NCBI GenBank assembly: GCA_026873275.1
Contig: JANTUC010000005.1
Coordinates: forward strand, 930,001-994,000
Reading direction: 5' to 3'
DNA length: 64,000 nt
Origin: Pseudopithomyces maydicus
Taxonomy: Eukaryota; Ascomycota; Dothideomycetes; Pleosporales; Didymosphaeriaceae
In this document: piece after piece, positions 1 through 10,427 of the stretch
Layout: the number at the start of each line of letters is the position of its first letter
Position numbering within the stretch: the first letter of the stretch is position 1
Translations under genes and position numbers: made by a program
The notes under the pieces: generated by a model
What the model was told of the DNA's origin: nothing
The model's input: the letters and a program-made list of their open reading frames with translations, nothing else
The model's database searches: none

Positions 1-456
1 AGGTAGGTAGCCACGCAATCACGTGCGCGTATCGCCCCCAGGCCCGCAGCCCCCGGCCAAACCCGAGGGTGCTGAATGTGTAGTATACGTAGTACTGGAT
101 CAGGTTGTACCTCACGAGTGATCGCTGTTTGGGCACAGATTGGTCACATGGTGAGTCTTTATCGACCGCCCGTAGTTGTGATCACAGGTAACTTTTTCAT
201 ATCTCCTAAAACTCATCATGGACTTTTTTCTATATCCTTATTATCACACAGGATTAGGACCCAATACCGCCGCCAAAACATATGTTTCCACCATGAAACT
301 ACGCATGTGTACCTTAAGACACCTTTGGCCCAGGGGCGGTAAGTATATCAATTCTCGGCGACAGCATTGATAAGGCATGGCCATGGTAATGCTGCCTCCA
401 GGGGGCATAGACTGTCTCGTCAATGCCGGTTTGCCAATGGTAACCCTACTGTACGT
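1..456. other. Gene-free 3' flank of the Clr2-like gene
   Basis: No open frame here shows recognisable protein features. The stretch lies downstream of the stop codon of the minus-strand Clr2-like gene and is cut by the window edge, so a gene entering from the left cannot be excluded. Confidence 0.4.
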
Positions 457-2520
457 TCAGTCGATCACCACTTGGACTCTGTGCTTTTTATGTGGCACAG
501 TGGTGACCACCCGGGTCTTGTGTAGCTCCTGTCCGTCTTCGCTCGTCTCAATGATACGTCGTTTGCTGTTGATCATCAATGGGTTTCCCGATGTGCTTCC
601 CTCGCTCGGAAGACGAGTCCTTAGAGGACAGGTAGTTTCTGTGGCCATGAAGCCTTTCAGGCTGCGTACACCAACTGCAGGGTTGCAGTCTGAAGCGCCG
701 AATCCAGCTTCTGCCGACAACGACTTGACCTTTCTCCTCCACTCCTTCGGATCACGATCGACGTCATTTTTTCCAACATCGACCCCATTAATTGTGTAAA
801 GGTCCAATGAATCCGCGCGACTATCTCCCCAGAACCACGACGTACCACTGTTGGACAGAATCCGCTTATCGGTCTTCGCAGAGAAATTCCTGGCATCAAG
901 AACACCTTCACGTCCACTGTCGAGATCCGGCTCATTTACCCACCATTCCAAGAAGTCGTATTCATAAAGACGGCCTATGATCCGAGAGAATGGGATTGCT
1001 AGCTCTTTGGTAGGTGGATGTAATGGATACCAATCACCATACCCATCTGCCGCCTTCGGAACCTCATTGTTTTTACCTAGCCATTGCTTGTTTGATCGTG
1101 ATACTTCTGTGGTGTATGCTGAGCCATATACCCATATCTCAAGGTTGTATGGACGCCCACCATCGTAGTCATTTGACGAGCTATGATCAAGATTCGAAAG
1201 TTTTACTCGAATCGTTTTCACCACCAATACGTCTGTGACGTAATGAGTGTTATCAACAGTCTTAGGCGCAAGACGCACAGTATCCCCAGTGGCGATTAAT
1301 TCGCTTCCAATAAAGATCGCATGGCAGAATATTTGCGCATTAGGCCAGGTTCCTTGGAAACGATGCTTGCCGACAAGTGACATAGTAGCGGCGACAGTAA
1401 ACGCATTCTGAATAGTTGGGTGTCGGTTTTCCCTCTTGATTTGGCCGATATAATCCTCCCATAGAAAGAAAGGACGGGTGTGCTCAACAGCAACGTACGT
1501 GTACCGTTTCGATAAAGACTTATCGGTGCCGTTGACGCCAGGAATGGGTTCTATTCGCACCCCTGACTGGCTCACACACCACATTTTTCCGTCCCCGTTG
1601 GATGCATCGTCGGCAACTGCAGGTGCTTCCCCCACGAGGCCAGCTTCCCAAACGATTGCCATCTTCTTGTTATTACTCTTTTCAGAAGCGCGAAGTTCAT
1701 ATTCGCCCGTTGCCGTATCCTGGAAGATTCGGAAACCTTCGGGAACATTTCGAATATAAAGTAATACTTCACCAACTCGAGGGATCCATTGCGGGTTGCG
1801 TTGCAACGTCCTCAAGGTGTTTGGAATGATCTCTTGTTCCGCACGCCAATCAAGGCTAAAAGGCTCATGGATCACCTCATCCAGTGTACCGTGGCGCCGA
1901 AGCTTATTTATCAAATTTCGATACACGTCTGGAGTACCTTCGTCGTCGACATTGGCTGGGTCAGTGCCAGCGCCGAGCAACTTGGGTCGCCCCATAGGCT
2001 TGCTTGGGGCTTTGTCACTGTTGCGGTAGCTGTGGTGATTACCTTTGAGGAGACTCGATCCACTAGTCTTTCCTTTACGGGAACTCGATCCATTGGATTT
2101 TCCTTTGACGGCGAAATGTTCGCTCGTGGAGGCAGGTCTTCCAGGCAGAATCCCACCACGAGGGTCGCAAACAGTGCATGGACAACCAATGTTGCTTCCC
2201 GCATTTTCCATAAGGTGCTTGAAGTGGGGATAGAATCGGTTCGGCGAGTCAAAAAATTTGTGCGCTGGGTGGCCAAACAAATATTTATCGAGGCTGCCAT
2301 TTGCACGTGGGCGCTCAAACAGAACATACCCTTGAGGCAAACCTTCCAAGATATACTTGACACCTGGCCTAGCATCCCCGCGGTCTTGCATCCACATCGT
2401 TGCAACTTTCTCCAGGTAAAGCGTTGGACGAATTTCGGTGTGTGATGCGGAAGGCCTGTGTGTAGCATCTCCATCGCTACAGCCGGCCTTGAGTGGCACG
2501 ACGATAGGCCGTGCCGTCAT
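457..2520 (-). CDS. Clr2-type transcriptional silencing protein
   Basis: Single-exon gene of 687 codons. It resembles the cryptic loci regulator 2 family, nuclear silencing factors that in fission yeast are part of the SHREC histone-deacetylase complex at heterochromatin. An N-terminal part (about residues 25-120) has an aromatic-rich block ending in a CPCTVCDP motif, then a basic Ser/Lys linker. The middle (about 240-300) begins PRVGEVLLYI and matches the Clr2 'transil' type domain. The C-terminal part holds the FFLWEDYIGQIKRENRHP block and a beta-rich segment (IATGDTVRLAP) typical of the Clr2 C-terminal domain. The chosen start follows a run of four WIQ repeats. The frame stays open for another 214 codons upstream, but that extension is low-complexity and starts without a conserved block, so 2520 is preferred. 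Family assignment is from motif memory; the exact complex is inferred. Confidence 0.72.
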   Translation of the reverse strand: MTARPIVVPLKAGCSDGDATHRPSASHTEIRPTLYLEKVATMWMQDRGDARPGVKYILEGLPQGYVLFERPRANGSLDKYLFGHPAHKFFDSPNRFYPHFKHLMENAGSNIGCPCTVCDPRGGILPGRPASTSEHFAVKGKSNGSSSRKGKTSGSSLLKGNHHSYRNSDKAPSKPMGRPKLLGAGTDPANVDDEGTPDVYRNLINKLRRHGTLDEVIHEPFSLDWRAEQEIIPNTLRTLQRNPQWIPRVGEVLLYIRNVPEGFRIFQDTATGEYELRASEKSNNKKMAIVWEAGLVGEAPAVADDASNGDGKMWCVSQSGVRIEPIPGVNGTDKSLSKRYTYVAVEHTRPFFLWEDYIGQIKRENRHPTIQNAFTVAATMSLVGKHRFQGTWPNAQIFCHAIFIGSELIATGDTVRLAPKTVDNTHYVTDVLVVKTIRVKLSNLDHSSSNDYDGGRPYNLEIWVYGSAYTTEVSRSNKQWLGKNNEVPKAADGYGDWYPLHPPTKELAIPFSRIIGRLYEYDFLEWWVNEPDLDSGREGVLDARNFSAKTDKRILSNSGTSWFWGDSRADSLDLYTINGVDVGKNDVDRDPKEWRRKVKSLSAEAGFGASDCNPAVGVRSLKGFMATETTCPLRTRLPSEGSTSGNPLMINSKRRIIETSEDGQELHKTRVVTTVPHKKHRVQVVID

Positions 2521-3775
2521 AGTAATAGCTTTCTTTTGTCGCTCCTGGATCCACTGAATCCACTGAATCCACTGAATCCACGGCTCGCCGACGCAGGCAG
2601 ACAGGCTTACGAATTGTGGATTTTTTGCTGTTTTCAATATATAAAACGCTGTAGCTAAAGAGGTAGTCGACTGGAGCAGCTGTCCACAGGCTTTTGGTGT
2701 CGAGGTGGTGAGGTTGCAGCTATTTCGAGCAGCCAGTAAAATAATCTTTGAAAAGCTATGGTGAAATTCGGGGGGGAGATGGAGAACAGTAGCAATTAGG
2801 AAAGAGCGATTGATAGGATAGACGCAGGCGTTGTTTGCAGAAGGAAGTCGCGTGAGAAGGAAGCGGCGTCGCGGGGCGTGACGTGTTCGCGTTTGATAGA
2901 TTTCATGGCGCGTGTTCGTTTGTTGTTGTTGAACTGTTGTGATATTGTTCTCCACGAAGCGTGCACGACTTTCACGATAGCAAGGAACAGTATGAGGGTT
3001 GAGGACCCGTCTTGGCAAAAACTGGTAAAGGGTCCGCAAAACGCGGTCAAAGCACGCCAATGCCGCACACACCGGGCGGTGTGGTTGTTCCCTCTCACTC
3101 CATCGGCACCCGCACCGTCCTGTGTCCTGGTGACGAACATTGCGGCAGACTGACGGTTGCACGGGAACATGTGCATTCTAAGCATGTAGCCGCGGGTTCA
3201 AAATGCCGCCAAACGCAGCTTTCTGACGCCCCCTCGCTAAGCCTGAGTCGTTTTCCCACCTCGCGCTCTGAGGAGCATGGCGCAAAGCCTAGATCGACAA
3301 CCAGTCCAGTGCTCCGCAAGCCCACTAGGCTACTTTTCGACCCAAACACCTGATTTGGGGGCTGTGCTTTTGACGTTCTACTGGTTGCTAACTGTATCAA
3401 GGCAAGCCACCACCATAACCTTTGCACCATGCCTCGCCAGGCGTTTGGTCTCCACGTGTGCCCCCGACCACCCATGCTAGCTGTGGGAGCTACCCATCCA
3501 ATGTCCCTGGGCTCCTCGTTCTCTTTTCTCAATTGTTGTGACCTCACACCGTCAATCCCTGGTGTCCTGTCCGACGGTACCCAGAATAGCAGAAGAAAAC
3601 GGGACATGGATAGCTGAACGTGTCGATCAGAAAGCGGTACGAGAAAAAGCAAAGTGCACTGCTGAGCATGCAAAGAACCCGGAATCACACCCCGTGCCAG
3701 ACGCGATAACACATCCAAACTTGCTTTGCCATCCTGGTACCACGACACCCATCCGTGCATACAGTCGTCGTTTCG
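2521..3775. promoter_or_regulatory. Divergent intergenic region, Clr2-like gene / membrane protein
   Basis: About 1.25 kb between two divergent start codons, so it should carry both promoters. It contains a 9-bp tandem repeat (CCACTGAAT, just over three copies, 2551-2580) next to the Clr2-like start. No convincing gene is seen, although the minus strand stays open for some 210 codons without recognisable features. Confidence 0.5.
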
Positions 3776-4953
3776 ATGGGTATTTTCAGCCCGAAGAAGC
3801 ACTACCTTAACCAGGTTGGCTTCGAACACCATCAGGAGCAACCCAAACGCATCTCAACGTCAGCTGGACATCGTCTCTCCGCCATCCTGGAAAATGGAAG
3901 TTCAGAGTCCCAGGTCGCCAAGGCACGTGAAGCGCATCGCGCGTCGGTACGGAAGAGTGGATTAAGTCCCGTCCTGGCCGATGTGCCTGAAGACGGGAGC
4001 GCGAGTGCGCATTCGAGCGGGTACAGCTACAACGTATGGAGCGAGAACGAAAAGTTTGCAGCGCTGCGGAATCACAAACAAATCGCAAAGAGAGGCGGGT
4101 GGAAAAGGGTTCTCATCCTACTTGCCTTGTTACTCTTGTTCATAATAGCATTGGGCGTAGGCCTAGGTCTGGGGCTGAAGAAGAAGAAGGCAGAAAGGCA
4201 TGTACACCACTCTGACTATTTGCAACCCGACTCGTGCTAACACATCAAAGCCCCTCTCCAACTGCCTCAACCGACACTGCTGCGCCGGTTGCCACAAACT
4301 CTCCCACAGACTCTCCCGCTTCGACAGCTCCTGCTTCGCGACCTTCAAACTTTCCTCTTGGAAGCTACAGCCTCGTTACCTTCCTCGACACTGTACAAAC
4401 AAATTGCACCGCCAACTCGCTAACCTGGTCCTGCTACCCTTACACCGACTACTATACCTCAAATTCTAAATCCGTTTCTACCTTCAACTGGATCATCTCC
4501 GGTACTAAAGGCGCATACAAAATATCATCGACCGACAACCCGTTCAGCATATCCTTCAAAAATGCCAACCTCGAGCTCTTAGACGAGGGCAAAACCAACG
4601 AGCGCTACCGCTTCCAGATCTCTTCAACCAAGACAGTCAGTCCAGCCACAAATTTGACAGATGACAATGCAAGCGTGGACTGCGATTTCGTGGGAAATTT
4701 GCAGGCGAATCTGTATACGAAGATGGCGAAAGAGTACCCCAGTGATCAGGATCCAACTGGGGATCCAAGCTACACTACCTGGCCCTATGCCGTGAAGATT
4801 GAGCAGTCTGCACCTGGTGGTCAGGGAGTGCCAAGCTGTTACAAGACGACGTCGAGTGGACAGCATGGCGATAGCGTTACTGAGGGACTGGAAGCTCAGG
4901 ACGCCAGCACATTGTGCTCTTGTCTGTATAAAAATTGGCGCACGCCGCTGTGA
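3776..4953 (+). CDS. Single-pass (type II-like) membrane protein, unknown function
   Basis: Two exons, 3776-4197 and 4251-4953, give 374 aa. Residues 1-105 are hydrophilic and probably cytosolic. They are followed by a basic patch (KRGGWKR), one strong transmembrane helix (about 110-132, Leu/Ile/Gly-rich) and a KKKK stop. The rest is a Ser/Thr/Pro-rich stalk and a C-terminal domain with several N-glycosylation sequons and six or more cysteines, as expected for a wall-facing ectodomain. The only intron that keeps frame starts with GC (AG|GCATGT) and has a perfect CTAAC branch site before its AAAG acceptor, so it is a GC-AG intron. I recognise the architecture (common in filamentous ascomycetes) but not a named family. 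Confidence 0.75.
4198..4250 (+). other. GC-AG intron of the single-pass membrane protein gene
   Basis: 53-nt intron with donor AAAG|GCATGT, branch point GCTAAC and acceptor AAAG. The nearest GT donor leaves the second exon out of frame, whereas this one joins both exons in frame through a Ser codon. Confidence 0.65.
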
Positions 4954-5496
4954 AAGTCGCCTTGCGCGCATATGTAAATATTCTGGACATTGAATACGTG
5001 TATACGTTTCTCATGGAGTTTCATCCGGCGTTCCAACCTACCTGCATGGATTTTAGCGCGGTGTTTGTATTTTCTCTTTTGTCGAATAGCGTGATAGCAG
5101 TAAGCAGGACCGGGTGAATCAAACCCGAGCAGATATGTAGTTCTTAATCTATATCGCACGGCCATCTTTATTCCACGGCCTTCCTCTACATAAATCCCCA
5201 GTGACTTCATTGTGGTAGTAATATCAGCCATGAACGGAGTGCAGCTTGTTACATTGAAAGTGGCAGGGAATGGATTCACGCTCATCGATATATATTTCTA
5301 GGTGGGCTATCTACTCCATCGCTATGTAACTCTTCAACTCGTGCTGATGGAAATCATGGGTATCGCTCTAACAGAGATGTACATTATTGCTTTGCTTGCC
5401 AGCATATGTGCGAAGATCTCAACTCAGACTTGGACGATTACACCCGCTTAAATACCCGTATATAGTCGGTTGGTATCATGACCAGAACTGTGCGAC
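4954..5496. other. Convergent 3' intergenic region
   Basis: The stretch lies between the stop codons of two convergent genes. It is AT-richer than its flanks, as expected for 3' UTRs. No coding signal is seen. Confidence 0.5.
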
Positions 5497-6442
5497 CTAG
5501 GTTGTCTTCTCTTTGATTTTCTCTTTGACGTCCCGAATGTGTTCTGCTGTCGTTTCCTCCCTACCTCCGCCGGAGTTGAGATAGCTCAGATAGCAATTCC
5601 AGCCTATATCACGTTAGCCCCGTCTGTCTTGCCCCTAGTTACCATCTAATGCGCAGGGCACATCGTGGATCTGCTTCCATGTTACTCACCCAATGCCACA
5701 ACGTTGACAACGAAGACCCTATGTTCCAATGGCACCACCTTGAAATTTACTGCCTGCACCCACGGCCACAACAAAAAGTTGTTCGTCATGCCGGGTACCC
5801 ATGCCTTCTTGAGCCTTTCTGTCGGACTGCTGCCTTCAAAGAATGCCATACTCGACAGGAAGCACGTCATGTTTACCGGCGCGAAGATAAACTGGTCGCA
5901 GGCGACGCGTGCGGCAATGGTGCGGTTTGTCGTGGAGGCGTGGACCCGCGAAGCGAGGAAACCGTACCATTTTGTGGCAGCAGGACCAAAGATGGCTGTA
6001 GACGTATTAGCAACGTGGTTCGAAGGGACATTTGAAAGATCCAAGGACGTACCGCCTCCGTATGCGAACATGCGCCCTGTTCGTGCAGGATCATGGTGGT
6101 CGAGGCCTTTCTTTTCTACGGCCTGTTGAGCAATCACATCGCCAGTTGCGAAAAGAACCTATGGGGGTCCATCAGCAGCGGCACTTGCTTCCTGCGTTGT
6201 GTGCGTCCCAGATCCTCAACGCGCCGGTCTGCGCATGGCTGAAAGCATAGAGGGCGACCTGGCGGCGAATACCGCCGTACTCCAGTATATTGTGATTGAT
6301 CACTGGCGAGGGACGCATGTCGTACCGCTGTAGTGATACTCTGCGTGAGTAGGGGTGCGCTCTTGAGCTTCGCTTGGTACCTGCATTTCCCTGTCAATTT
6401 TTTATCCCCTCTTCTTCTGGCACGGACTTACCAACGCAACAT
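5497..6442 (-). CDS. sym1: Sym1 / Mpv17-PMP22 family inner-membrane protein
   Basis: Four exons on the minus strand: 6442-6432, 6380-6326, 6158-5690 and 5603-5497, joining to 213 aa, the usual Sym1 length. The protein begins MLRWYQAKL and continues with PLLTQSITTA, GDVIAQQAVEKKG and ARTGRM, then GPAATKWYGFL, CDQFIFAPV, EGSSPTERLKKAWVPG, NFLLWPWVQAVNF, VPLEHRVFVVNVVALGWNCYLSYLN. These are the hallmark blocks of Mpv17/PMP22 proteins. Sym1 is a mitochondrial inner-membrane protein needed in yeast for growth on ethanol at high temperature and is thought to act as a channel or metabolite carrier. The first exon is only 11 nt and splits the Trp codon. Its donor is a consensus GTAAGT and the joined peptide matches the family start, which supports it strongly. 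About four membrane segments are expected. Confidence 0.9.
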
Positions 6443-7180
6443 CCTTGCAACTCAGAATATCACTGGCTAATGGATGGGGAAAGCCAAGGCTAGTCAAAGG
6501 GAAGTTGTTGGTGAGAGGTGTGGTGGAGGAAGTAATGGACGTGCGGGCCGGCTCTGTGACGTCGTCATGTGGACCCTGGGGCCTGCATGCACGACTCAAA
6601 TGGGGCCTTGCATGATTGCCATTACGAACCTGGAATCACCATGTCACCCATCAGACCCCATGTGCATTTTCCCCCGCATTGTGCAATCTTGGAAGTGCTG
6701 GTAGAGGAAGAGAGCAAACAGCCATCTAAAGCGGATTTTACTGTAAATGGCCACCACACGAAGATTTTACATGAGAACACAAACTCCCCTTGACCTTCGC
6801 ATTCGAGCATCATGTTCTACTCTACCCAGTCTCCTGACTTGCCACTTCCCTCTGTCGTAAACACCTTATCACACCAAATCCTTGTCATAACATGTCCTCC
6901 GAAGAATTGAATCACACAAACCGTAGAAATTACAACGTCCTGCCATTCCAATGCCTCCATCGCAATCCTCTCTCGAAGAAAACAGACTCCTAAGCTGCAA
7001 GAAACGCCGATCAGATGCAGATATTAACCACCTATACCTCGCGTATTCCAAAACAAACATTCGTTGCTGCACCATTGCCTTCTCGTCTAAGCCAGGTGCT
7101 TGCAGCAACACGCCAACTGCTCCGCGCGTGGGCAAGTCATATGTGCGAAAGATAGTGAATAGTCGCCGACCTTCTCATAT
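6443..7180. other. Intergenic region between sym1 and the Kin4-type kinase
   Basis: It holds the sym1 promoter and the 3' UTR of the kinase gene (both on the minus strand). Short open frames occur but none has homology-like features. Confidence 0.5.
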
Positions 7181-10100
7181 TCACCGGTCTTCCTTCCCTC
7201 GCTGCCTGCCCATTCTCCTGAAGAAGTCCATGACGCGCTTGGAGCTCCCACTAGATCCCTTATTCGCCGCACTATCGTCGTATGCGTCCACGAATTTTCT
7301 ACTCTTCTGTAGTACGCCCTTTCTCTGCCTCTCTTCCGGTCCGTCGCTACCCATGCCATGGGGGTATGGAGGTCTCCGCTGACCTTGAGCTATGCCCTCG
7401 CTAGCATCCGATCCGTTTGTATGATAGCGATAAGGTCTGTCGGGGTTGGAAGGATGTGGTTCCCTTGGACCCGGAAATTTGTCATCGCCGATAGGAGACT
7501 GGTATTCAAATTGTGTCTGATTTGGCGGTGCAGATGCGGGAGCAGCCCGCCTGCTATCATGAGAGCCGTCATAGAAGCCTGCAACGTTGCTTCCTGTGGT
7601 GCTCTGACTAGGAGACCTGGAATCGTTGCCACGCCCAAATGCCATCCCGCCAGGTCGAGACCCGGCTCTCGGTCTCCCAGAAGCAACTGCAGAGCCGCGG
7701 CGCTCCGATTGAGATTGCGCAGGCATGCTCTCCCTGTGACTGGATCCAAATGTCTTCGACAATGAACTCGGCAGAAGGGAGAACCTTCTCCCGGCCTTCC
7801 CGGTGTTATTAGAATCATTTGTTGTCTTGCGTGAGAATCCAAACGATGTTCTGCGGCTTGAATCGGTGCTCTGTCGCGGCATCGTCTCGTTAGCAATGGG
7901 ACCGGTCATGGAAGTGGGAGGATGAGATCTGTGCGGCCTATTTTCGTAGTTTGAATTTTGGGAGACGCGGGATTCTTTGGGGTCTTGTTGCGAAGAATAC
8001 GACAGTTGACGGCTCGAAAACATCGACGTCACCCTGCCCAGGGTCTCACTAACCGTGTTCGAACGCTTGTGCCCTTTGGACTCTGCTTGAAGTGACTGCA
8101 CCCGCTGCGTGCTGGGTTGCCCAATGCTAGGCTGACCCATCCCTATATCGCCTTGGGATATCGGTCCGGATATAGAATATTGTTTGCCCTTAGGCTGTGA
8201 AAATCGGCCTTCGACATTGGTTTGAGCAACAGTGGCAGTAGCTGGCTGGCTGTAGGAGTTGCCTCTTGACGGCAATCGAGAACTAGCACCCAACGTACCC
8301 CCTGTTGAAGGGCGTGCTGCGGATGTGGCAGGCACTCCACCGAATGCAGTATAATCCGACACTGATCTCTGGGGTTCCCGTCCCGGTCTTGGAGGAGCCG
8401 TCATATTGCTGGTAGTGTTGGAACGGCGAGCATTGAAGCCGTCTGTGGCTGGTACCTCGGCAGGGCTGGGGTCTTTGACGCGAGACCTAGAAGATGTCGC
8501 GGGAGCAGTGGGTGGTGATGCTTCACCTCGAGCGGTTTGCGATTGAGGTGCCACGTATTCCACTTGCACTGTTCGACGCTTGTTATCTTTCTTGGTCTTT
8601 TCTGAAGCTTGCGTGTTGATCTGTTCGCGTTTGGCAGTGAGGCCGCCAACAGGTGCGACGGCTGTGTGAGGTTTGCCTGGTTCTCGCACCGAGGCACTTC
8701 TTGCAAGAGCCGGTGGTGCTTCAAGCGGGTCTCCTAGTCAATGTTAGCGTATGGGAAGCTCAAGGTTACATCTCGGTTTAGGCATACTGTTGGTTGAAGG
8801 TCCCTTGTGTGCATCATTCGAGGCAGTGTTATTAGATGTTATGAAGCCAACCACGGTCTCGAAACCGCTGAGCCAACTATGCCTAGCAACTTCGAACAGA
8901 TCGGCACGTTTCCTAGGGTCGGGTACGAGAATTCGCTTGAGTAGGTCTCGAGCGTGTGGCGTGACGTATTCGGGGAATGTGAGAGGGGTAGATACAATGT
9001 ACTTGTACAGCAAGTTTATGTTGTCACCTTCGGGATTGGCTGGATCATCGTCGAACGGTAGGTATCCAGCTAGCATAGCATACTACGCACGGTCAGTCAT
9101 AAAGTAGACGACAGTGGCTCTGTTGACATACCAGAATCACACCGCAACTCCACACATCCACTTTCCGACCAGTATACAGCGAATCGCTAACCACCAATTC
9201 GGGCGCTGCGTAACACGGACTGCCACAACTGGTTTGCATGAGATCGCCGCGACGAGCACCATCCGTGCCTTCCAAACCTAATTGTTTTATATAATCCTTA
9301 TTGCTCAGGTTGAACTCGATTTCTTCGCCCAATTCGTCGTTGGGGTCGAATGTATTAGCGAAACCGAAGTCTGTGATGATGATGTTCTTGTTTCGGTCGA
9401 GAAGCAAATTCTCAAGCTTCAGGTCTCGGTGAACAATGCCTCTTTTGTGTAGGTAGCCGACGCCCGAGATGAGCTGTGCAAATAGCTTACGTGCCGCAAC
9501 ATCTTTGAGATAGCGGTGGTTCAGGATGTAGTCGAAGAGCTCGCCGCCGGACGCGTACTCCAGAATGATTCCGATATGGCGTTCCGTCTCTACCATTTCG
9601 TGCAGGCGCACAATGTTGGGGTGGTCGAGGCCGCGCAGGATGTGGATTTCACGGTAGATCTTCTGCAGGCGATTTGCGTTGCTGCCCAGTGTTTCTCTTC
9701 TTATTAGCTTGATGGCCACCTCGACACTGCTGTCCTTCTTCCAGCCCATCTTGACCTTACCAAACTCGCCCTCGCCAAGGGTCTGTCCCAAGATATAGTT
9801 ACCGAACCGCGAGCGCTTCGCGCCGGTGCTGGAGTGGTCCTGGCGGCTCCGCCCTGCCCCTCTTCCTCCATCGTCAACACCCTCGCTGCCCACGAGGCCG
9901 AGGCCGGTGATGGGGGTGATGGCAGCGCCAGCTGCTTCGGCCTGACGGGCCTGCTCGCGGGCAAGATCCTCCTGGGGGTCTGCCACGACTATCCTGTTGA
10001 TGACGGTGCTTTCCTCGCGGGGTAGGTTCGTGCCCGTGGGCGGCTGGCCGACAGCGGAGGCGGAGCGGCTGTGCGAGGGCTGCGAGGGCGACGGACGCGA

Positions 10101-10427
10101 TCTGGCGGTGGTCCCTTGCTGGCGCGGGCTGTCGGCGTCCTTTGGTTTCCGGCGCGATTGGGAGGCGTCCTGGGCAGCTCGGGGTGTGGATGGGCTGGTC
10201 TGGTTGCGGTGCGAAGAGGTGCGCGGAGGGGGCATGGGCGCGCCGGCGGTGGTGACGGTGGTGGCCATCTGAGGCGTGTTCAGGGTCGAGTCGTTTGTTG
10301 TTGGTGCAGCGGGCCCATTGCGCGAGGGCTTGGTCGGGTCGTGGGAGGCAGGCTGGTGTGTGTAGTACTGCTGCGAGTGCGGTTCAGGTGCCTGGGGTGG
10401 ACAAGGTCGGTTTGCGACTGCAGACAT
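7181..10427 (-). CDS. kin4: Kin4-type serine/threonine protein kinase
   Basis: Exons 10427-9132, 9082-8788 and 8733-7181 join to 1047 aa. Residues 1-200 are a Pro/Ser/Thr-rich disordered leader. The kinase domain spans about 205-505, with glycine loop GEGEFGKV, catalytic Lys in VAIKLI, VHRDLKLEN, TDFGFAN and the activation segment SCGSPCYAAPELVV. A 30-residue insert lies between DFG and the T-loop (ELGEEIEFNLSNKDYIKQLG region). The following blocks ([38 protein letters not shown]) are characteristic of the fungal Kin4/Frk1 branch of CAMK kinases. In budding yeast Kin4 acts in the spindle position checkpoint by keeping Bfa1-Bub2 active. The C-terminal 540 residues are Ser/Arg/Pro-rich and disordered, with many potential phosphosites, ending in a basic DFFRRMGRQRG tail. 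Splicing through both introns restores known family sequence (GVIL-YAML and TNR-DPLEAPP). All catalytic residues are present. Confidence 0.85.

Noticed and set aside
1789..2445. 218-codon plus-strand open frame
   Set aside because: Antisense to the Clr2-like coding region; its composition mirrors the opposite strand and has no domain features.
5665..6129. 154-codon plus-strand frame
   Set aside because: Antisense shadow of sym1 exon 3.
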